From positions 186,001 through 250,000 of the forward strand of contig CAVOFR010000008.1 in NCBI GenBank assembly GCA_963695075.1: DNA of 64,000 nucleotides. Direction: 5' to 3'. Below are positions 59,449 to 64,000 of this stretch, in pieces (the first letter of the stretch is position 1; every line of letters begins with the position of its first letter). The position numbers were made by a program, and so were the translations under genes. The stretch comes from CAWCAL01 sp963695075. Its GTDB lineage: Bacteria > Actinomycetota > Acidimicrobiia > Acidimicrobiales > CAWCAL01. Below the pieces are notes generated by a model that searched no databases, was not told where the DNA came from, and saw nothing but the letters and a program-made list of their open reading frames with translations.

Positions 59449-59495
59449 TCCGATCTGGTGGCGGACCGTCCTGGTTCGGCCGCCACCAGATCGGA
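59449..59495 (+). terminator. 16-bp perfect inverted repeat between HU and FabZ-like genes
   Basis: Arms TCCGATCTGGTGGCGG (59449-59464) and CCGCCACCAGATCGGA (59480-59495) flank a 15-nt loop. There is no T tract. The last bases of the right arm are part of the GGAG ribosome site (59493-59496) of the next gene, so the structure may end the HU transcript, mask translation of the next gene, or bind a protein as DNA. Confidence 0.65.
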
Positions 59496-59503
59496 GAAAC
59501 ACC

Positions 59504-59932
59504 ATGAACACCTATCCGACGCCGGCGGAGATCCTGCCCCACCGTGCGCCGTTCCTCTTCGTCGACGAGGTCGTCGAGCTCGACCCGGGCGAGCGGGCAG
59601 TGGGCACATGGTGCCCGTCGGCCGATGAGCCCTTCTTCGCCGGCCATTTCCCCGGCCGTCCCACCCTGCCCGGGGTCCTCCAGATCGAGGCCCTGGCCCA
59701 GGTCGGGGCCATCGCCGTGTTGACCCACGAGCTCGGAGCGGGGCGGCTCCCGCTCTTCGGCGGACTCGACAAAGCCCGGTTCCGCCGTCAGGTCGAGCCC
59801 GGCGAAGTGCTGCGGCTCGAGGTCGAGCTGGGTCGGCTGAGTGCCCGTGGCGGCCGGGGCCGGGGCAGGGGCACCGTCGATGGTGTCACGACCGTCGAGG
59901 GCGAGCTTCTCTTCGTGATCGTCGATCCCTGA
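59504..59932 (+). CDS. fabZ: FabZ-like 3-hydroxyacyl-ACP dehydratase
   Basis: A 142-residue hot-dog-fold protein. ILPHRAPFLFVDEVVEL and FFAGHFPGRPTLPGVLQIEA are the FabZ signatures, with the catalytic histidine in AGHFPG and the glutamate in QIEALAQ. It likely dehydrates 3-hydroxyacyl-ACP in fatty-acid elongation, fitting the fatty-acid operon on the other strand. A short Gly/Arg-rich stretch (GGRGRGRG) near residue 116 is unusual. Its ribosome site GGAG lies at the foot of a strong hairpin. Confidence 0.9.
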   Translation: MNTYPTPAEILPHRAPFLFVDEVVELDPGERAVGTWCPSADEPFFAGHFPGRPTLPGVLQIEALAQVGAIAVLTHELGAGRLPLFGGLDKARFRRQVEPGEVLRLEVELGRLSARGGRGRGRGTVDGVTTVEGELLFVIVDP

Positions 59933-59972
59933 CGCATCGCCACGGAGCGAAGCGCCCGTTCGACGGGGTCGC

Positions 59973-60482
59973 TCAGATCAAGCTCCGGTACATGATGTGG
60001 TGGGCGACGAGTCGGCCGTCCGGCAGGCGGAAGCCGTCGGGGATCGTGCCGACCACGGAGAAGCCCAGCGACTGCCAGAGGCCGATGGCGGCGGCGTTGG
60101 TGCTGAGCACCATGTTGAACTGGACCGCTTCGAATCCCAGATCAACGGCGAGCTGGAGCGAGGCCTCACCGATACGACGGCCCAGACCCAGACCTCGATG
60201 GTCGGCGGCCACCGCGTAGCTGGCGTTCGCAACGTGCGCTCCCGGTCCCGGGTTATTCGGGCGGATCGCGAACATGGCCACGATCTGCGCATCGAGCACG
60301 GCGACATAGCCCCGGCCGACGGCGGAGGGTGACCAGTATCGCCACAGGTCATCGTCCCCTATCCCGGGGTCGAACGCATAGGTATCGGCGGAGCGAACCA
60401 GGTCGCGAGCGAGCTGGAGGACCTCGGGCCGGTCGGAGTCCCGGGTGGCGCGTATGCGTGGGGCCCGACCCCGGGTGCTCAA
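59973..60482 (-). CDS. GNAT family N-acetyltransferase
   Basis: A 169-residue GNAT-fold protein with the acetyl-CoA loop DHRGLGLGRRIGEASLQLA (Q/RxxGxG/A type) near residue 88 and the family end AAIGLWQSLGFSVVGTIPDG. It acetylates an unknown amine. A TTG at 60482 is taken as the start because it overlaps the fabF stop by 4 nt; the frame remains open upstream inside fabF but without a natural N-terminus there. It is the last gene of the fatty-acid operon. Confidence 0.8.
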   Translation of the reverse strand: MSTRGRAPRIRATRDSDRPEVLQLARDLVRSADTYAFDPGIGDDDLWRYWSPSAVGRGYVAVLDAQIVAMFAIRPNNPGPGAHVANASYAVAADHRGLGLGRRIGEASLQLAVDLGFEAVQFNMVLSTNAAAIGLWQSLGFSVVGTIPDGFRLPDGRLVAHHIMYRSLI

Positions 60483-61663
60483 TCGGCTGGAGCAGGGGCG
60501 AAGATCGCGCAGCCGTTGTGGCCGCCGAAGCCGAACGAATTGGAGATGACCGGTCCGGGCTCCCACGCCCGGCCCGCGCCGAGGACCAGATCGATCGGCG
60601 GGAGAGCGGGATCGACCTCGGTCGTTCCCATCGTCGGTGGGATCATGCCCCGCTCCATGGACAGGACGCTGGCGATGGCCTCGAGCGCCCCGGCCGCTCC
60701 GAGCGAGTGCCCGGTGACCCCCTTGATCGAGGTGACCGGAGGCCCGGGAAGACCGAAGACCTCGGCGATGGCGACGGCTTCGGCCTCGTCGTTCAGGGCG
60801 GTCGATGTGCCGTGTGCGTTGATCTGGGCGATGTCGGCGGCCTCGAGCTGCGAGTCCTCCAGCGCGCTGCGCATGCACCGGATGGCACCGGACCCGCCCG
60901 GTGCCGGTGCCGTGATGTGGTGTGCGTCAGCGGTGCTGGCCGTGCCGCACACCTCTGCGAGCACGGCTGCCCCACGAGCCCGGGCCCGTTCCATCTCCTC
61001 GAGGACCAGGACGCCGCCACCTTCGGCGATGACGAATCCTTCGCGCTCGGCGGAGAAGGGCATCGAGCGACCCGACGACGACAGGGCCGTCATGTTCGTG
61101 AATCCCTGGATTGCCGTCGGTGTGAGGGCGGCCTCGGTGCCGCCGGCGATGACCGCGTCGCACGCACCCGTGCGGATGAACCGCACCGCGCTTCCGATGG
61201 AATGGGTTCCCGCGGCGCAGGCCGTCACCGTGGTCTCGCAGGGGCCTTGGAAGCCGAAACGCATGGACACGGCCGCGCCCGTGGCGTTCGGCATCATCAT
61301 CGGTACGAGGAACGGCGAGACCCTTCGGGGTCCTTTCTCCCGCAGGGCGATGACGTTGGTTTCGGTGGTCTCGAGTCCGCCGATGCCGGTACCGATCGAG
61401 ACGCCGACCGATTCGGGGTGGCCGGCGACGACGTCACCGGCCTGTTCCAGAGCCATCACCGCCGCCGCCATGCTGAAGATGGCGAAACGGTCGGTTCGAC
61501 GGGCGCTCTTGGGATTCTCGAAATACGGAGCCGGATCGAAGTCGTCGACGGACCTGACCCCGTCGGCGGGCACTTCGAGCAGGCCGTCCCAGAACTCGGA
61601 CAGGCCGACACCACAGGGGGCGACGACGCCCATCCCCGTGACAGCGATCCGCCGCCGTTCCAT
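60479..61663 (-). CDS. fabF: 3-oxoacyl-ACP synthase II (KASII)
   Basis: A 394-residue condensing enzyme for fatty-acid elongation. The start RRRIAVTGMGVVAPCGVG is typical, and the Cys-His-His triad lies in TVTACAAGTHSIG (Cys), NAHGTSTALND (His) and GVTGHSLGAAGALEA (His). ISNSFGFGGHNGCAIF ends the domain. It begins one base inside the acpP stop (TGATG), so carrier and synthase are coupled. Confidence 0.96.
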   Translation of the reverse strand: MERRRIAVTGMGVVAPCGVGLSEFWDGLLEVPADGVRSVDDFDPAPYFENPKSARRTDRFAIFSMAAAVMALEQAGDVVAGHPESVGVSIGTGIGGLETTETNVIALREKGPRRVSPFLVPMMMPNATGAAVSMRFGFQGPCETTVTACAAGTHSIGSAVRFIRTGACDAVIAGGTEAALTPTAIQGFTNMTALSSSGRSMPFSAEREGFVIAEGGGVLVLEEMERARARGAAVLAEVCGTASTADAHHITAPAPGGSGAIRCMRSALEDSQLEAADIAQINAHGTSTALNDEAEAVAIAEVFGLPGPPVTSIKGVTGHSLGAAGALEAIASVLSMERGMIPPTMGTTEVDPALPPIDLVLGAGRAWEPGPVISNSFGFGGHNGCAIFAPAPAD

Positions 61664-61899
61664 CAGAGCTTGGCGCTGATCAGAGCAAAGGCCTGGCCAA
61701 CCGTGTCGACGCCGTCCAGTTCCTCCTCTTCGACGGTGATGTCGAACTCCTCTTCGAGGGCCATCACGAACTCGACCAGGTCGAGGCTGTCGGCGTCGAG
61801 GTCGTCAGCGAAGGACGCCTCCTTGGTGATCGCTGCCTCGTCCACCGAGAGCACCTCGACGGCGCACTTCTTGAATCGGTCGAACTGTTCGTCACTCAC
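61663..61899 (-). CDS. acpP: Acyl carrier protein
   Basis: A 78-residue acidic carrier. The phosphopantetheine serine is in DLDADSLDLVEFVMALEEEF near residue 37. The GTG at 61899 follows a GAGGAG ribosome site. It lies between fabG and fabF, the classical arrangement. A longer open frame upstream (to 62001) is ignored because the ribosome site and length favour this start. Confidence 0.95.
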   Translation of the reverse strand: MSDEQFDRFKKCAVEVLSVDEAAITKEASFADDLDADSLDLVEFVMALEEEFDITVEEEELDGVDTVGQAFALISAKL

Positions 61900-62016
61900 G
61901 TGTCGTTTCTCCTCTGTGTGCGTTGGATGGTCGGCAGGGTCGCCGACGCACCCGTCGCGGATCGATTCCGCGAAATCTACCGCCTGGGCACCCGATCCCA
62001 CCGCCCGGGTCCGGGC

Positions 62017-62730
62017 TCACAGGCCCATGGACAGTCCTCCGTCGACAGGTACGACCGCGCCGGTGATGTAGGCGGCCTCGTCGGAACACAGGAATCCGAT
62101 GGCCGCAGCCACCTCGTTCGGGGTGCCGAACCGGCCGAGCGGCACCGCTGCAGCGATGCCATCGCGTGTCGCCTCGTCGACGACTTCTAGCATCCTGGTG
62201 TCGATCGGCCCGGGAGCCACGACGTTGGTCGTGATGTTCCTGGTGGCGAACTCGCGGGCGAGCGTCCGGGCCAGTCCCACGAGGCCGGCCTTGGATGCCG
62301 CATAGTTGGCCTGGCCGGTCTGGCCCATGAATCCGACGACCGAGCCGACGAACACCATGCGCCCCCAACGAGCTTTCATCATGTCGCGGACGACCCGTCT
62401 GACGACCCGGTAGGTGCCGGTGAGATTCGCATCGACGACCGAGGCGAATCTCTCGTCGTCGAGTCGGAGGACGAGCTGGTCGTGGGTGAGTCCGGCGTTG
62501 GCGACCAGCACCTCGATCGGACCGTGCCGGTCGCGTATCGCTTCGAGAGCGGTGTCGAGGGCGTCGCCATCGGTCATGTCGGCCGGATGGAAGGTGACAC
62601 CGTCCGGCAGCTCGTCGGTCGGCTCGTTGCGAGCGGTCACGGCGACGCGGTGGCCGGCCGCGGCCATGAGCCTGGCGGTGGCCAGACCGATGCCGCGCGT
62701 GCCGCCGGTGATGACGATGGTACGGCTCAC
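62017..62730 (-). CDS. fabG: 3-oxoacyl-ACP reductase
   Basis: A 237-residue short-chain dehydrogenase: NADP motif TGGTRGIGLATARLM, NAG motif in VLVANAGLTHDQL, active-site Ser, Tyr and Lys in GSVVGFMGQTGQANYAASKA, and VDGGLSMGL at the end. FabG identity rests on the operon with fabH, acpP and fabF. The GTG start overlaps the fabH stop by 4 nt. A 117-bp gap with a ribosome site separates it from acpP. Confidence 0.95.
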   Translation of the reverse strand: MSRTIVITGGTRGIGLATARLMAAAGHRVAVTARNEPTDELPDGVTFHPADMTDGDALDTALEAIRDRHGPIEVLVANAGLTHDQLVLRLDDERFASVVDANLTGTYRVVRRVVRDMMKARWGRMVFVGSVVGFMGQTGQANYAASKAGLVGLARTLAREFATRNITTNVVAPGPIDTRMLEVVDEATRDGIAAAVPLGRFGTPNEVAAAIGFLCSDEAAYITGAVVPVDGGLSMGL

Positions 62731-63656
62731 GGTTGATACCTCACGATCGCGCTGCCCCAGGACATGCCGGCCCCGAATCCGGCGAACAGGACCAGATCGC
62801 CGGGGGAGAGGCGGCCCGCATCGGCCGCTTCGGCAAAGGCCATCGGGATACTGCCGGCCGAGGTGTTCCCGGTCCGATCGACGATGCTGACCACCTGGCC
62901 GGCGTCGAGGCCGATCCGGCTCGCCATCGCGGCCACGATCCGGCAGTTTGCCTGATGGGGGATCACCAAGCTCAGGTCACTGGGTCGGAGGCCGGCCTGA
63001 TCGAGCGAGACCGTGATGCTCTCGACGACCACTCGCACCGCCTGTTTGAACACCTCCTGGCCTCTCATCCTGATCTTGCCGCCGTGGTCCGTGTACAGGA
63101 TGTCCCGAGTGGCGCCGTCGGACCCGAGGTCCAGAGCGAGCAGGCCCCCATCACCCTCGGCCCGACGTTCGAGCACCATCGCACCGGCGCCGTCAGCAAA
63201 GAGGATCGCGGTCGTGCGGTCGGTCCAGTCGACGATCGAGCTCATCGTGTCGCTGCCCACCACGAGGATCCGCTCCATCCCGGTCGCGAGGAACCCGTAC
63301 GCGGCGCCGAGCGCATAGACGAATCCGGAACAGGCGGCATTCACGTCGAATGCCCCACACCTCAGTCCGAGCTGATCCTGGATCGTCGGCCCTGACGCGG
63401 GCATGATCTGATCCGCCGTCGATGTGGCGAGGACGAGCAGGTCGATCGTGTCGCGCTCACAGCCCGACCGGTCCAGGGCTCGTTCTGCGGCGGTGAGAGC
63501 GAGTGACGTCGTGGTCCCCCCGACGCGACGCTCCCGGATTCCGGTTCGCTCGGTGATCCACGAGTCACTGGTCTCGAGCGTGCGTTCGAGCTCGGCGTTG
63601 GTCACCACGCGCTCCGGGAGGGCGCTGCCCCAGCCCAGTATGGCTGAGGGAATCAC
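62727..63656 (-). CDS. fabH: 3-oxoacyl-ACP synthase III
   Basis: A 309-residue initiating condensing enzyme. The catalytic Cys is in DVNAACSGFVYALGAAYGF, His in VIPHQANCRIV and Asn in TGNTSAGSIPMAFAEA. SDSWITERTGIRERR near the N-terminus is the family acyl-CoA site region. It overlaps the upstream carrier-like gene by 1 nt and fabG by 4 nt. Confidence 0.97.
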   Translation of the reverse strand: MIPSAILGWGSALPERVVTNAELERTLETSDSWITERTGIRERRVGGTTTSLALTAAERALDRSGCERDTIDLLVLATSTADQIMPASGPTIQDQLGLRCGAFDVNAACSGFVYALGAAYGFLATGMERILVVGSDTMSSIVDWTDRTTAILFADGAGAMVLERRAEGDGGLLALDLGSDGATRDILYTDHGGKIRMRGQEVFKQAVRVVVESITVSLDQAGLRPSDLSLVIPHQANCRIVAAMASRIGLDAGQVVSIVDRTGNTSAGSIPMAFAEAADAGRLSPGDLVLFAGFGAGMSWGSAIVRYQP

Positions 63657-64000
63657 TACGAGGTCCTGAGCCAGGCGATGGGCTGAGAGGGAGTGACCCG
63701 TTCGCCGTCGAGGGCGAGAACGCCGACGATCGTTCCGGCGAAGGGTGAACGGACCTCCGCATGGCTGACCGAGCCGAGCAGGTCGCCGCGGGCGATGGAG
63801 CGGCCGGGTGTGGTGGCCGGGTCGGGGCTGAAGATACCCGCACTCGGGCTCACGATCATGCGCTCGGTGGCGAAGAGGTGCTCACCTTCGTGCTGTCCGC
63901 ACTCGGCCGCCGGCTGGCCACTCAGGGTCTCGAGCAGCTTGTCGATGTCCTCGGGGCTACTGACGCTCAGATTCCGGCTCCCCTTGATGGTGCGCTTCAC
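63656..64000 (-). CDS. Biotinyl/lipoyl-like domain protein lacking the modified lysine (BCCP-like), at window edge
   Basis: A 114-residue product similar in layout to the acetyl-CoA carboxylase carrier AccB: an N-terminal helix (SSPEDIDKLLETLSG), a strand SPSAGIFSPDPAT and a C-terminal half domain with RSPFAGTIVGVLALDGERVT and PSQPIAWLRT. The hinge where BCCP has EAMKM reads GSVSHAEVRSP, without lysine, so it cannot be biotinylated at the usual place. It is coupled to fabH by a 1-nt overlap. The GTG at 64000 may not be the true start because the window ends here. Confidence 0.65.
   Translation of the reverse strand: MKRTIKGSRNLSVSSPEDIDKLLETLSGQPAAECGQHEGEHLFATERMIVSPSAGIFSPDPATTPGRSIARGDLLGSVSHAEVRSPFAGTIVGVLALDGERVTPSQPIAWLRTS

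Overview
The window is one strand-rich, high-GC, gene-dense chromosomal segment of an actinobacterium, most likely of class Acidimicrobiia. The lineage is an inference from three things. The gene order gcvH-garA-ftsR-DUF151-merR matches the Rv1826-Rv1830 block of Mycobacterium. The xerD/scpA/scpB/rluB/aroA-cmk/plsC/ispH/der order is actinobacterial-like. Many genes have a TANNNT box only 6-9 nt before the start codon, as in leaderless actinobacterial transcripts. No rRNA, IS element, prophage or CRISPR array was seen; one tRNA gene (Pro, GGG) is present. Almost all genes look like housekeeping genes in short overlapping operons.

Layout. 1-16.5 kb: end of xerD, an HD protein, trpS (reverse), then a run from chromosome segregation (scpAB) through pseudouridine synthase, chorismate/prephenate enzymes and a fused AroA-cytidylate kinase to PlsC and an SGNH hydrolase. 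These are followed by a small membrane protein, a sigma/anti-sigma-like pair, ispH (reverse), a PDZ-radical SAM protein, der, a SpoIIE-type phosphatase and a zinc-ribbon membrane protein. 16.5-21.4 kb: tRNA-Pro, then a two-gene cassette: a TPR/SLOG-like/class III cyclase-like protein overlapping a TIR-transmembrane-propeller protein. This is the best candidate here for a new signalling or defence system. 21.4-29.1 kb: CrtI-like oxidoreductase, SRAP protein, DUF2079 membrane protein, HIT protein, pgsA, and a sugar-nucleotide transferase/phosphomannomutase fusion. 29.1-38.7 kb: glycine cleavage region (gcvH, garA, split ftsR, DUF151, merR, gcvT; reverse gcvP with an LLM flavoprotein and a frameshifted isochorismatase).

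37.9-44.7 kb: a probable vitamin B12 uptake locus. A reverse operon ecfT-ecfA-ecfS-class II aldolase diverges from a cobalamin riboswitch. The riboswitch controls two exported proteins that together resemble the two domains of transcobalamin, split over two genes. 44.7-55.2 kb: acyltransferase, MBL hydrolase, hisI-trpE-ygfZ-dnaJ-like, LysE exporter, ABM protein, trpC-trpF-trpB-trpA and a small membrane protein; trpD and trpG are not in the window. 55.2-59.4 kb: a mercuric-reductase-like flavoprotein, a DUF3179 lipoprotein gene bracketed by perfect 31-bp direct repeats, an ECF sigma/zinc anti-sigma pair and an HU protein. 59.5-64 kb: a FabZ-like dehydratase and a reverse fatty-acid synthesis operon (carrier-like protein, fabH, fabG, acpP, fabF, GNAT).

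Smaller non-coding structures stand out: two hairpins with the same GATTAT loop and covarying stems; a hairpin-plus-core element in two convergent intergenic gaps; a duplicated promoter-like palindrome before trpS; and a 16-bp perfect inverted repeat that reaches the ribosome binding site of the FabZ-like gene. All functional statements rest on reading motifs and context by eye; no database search was run.
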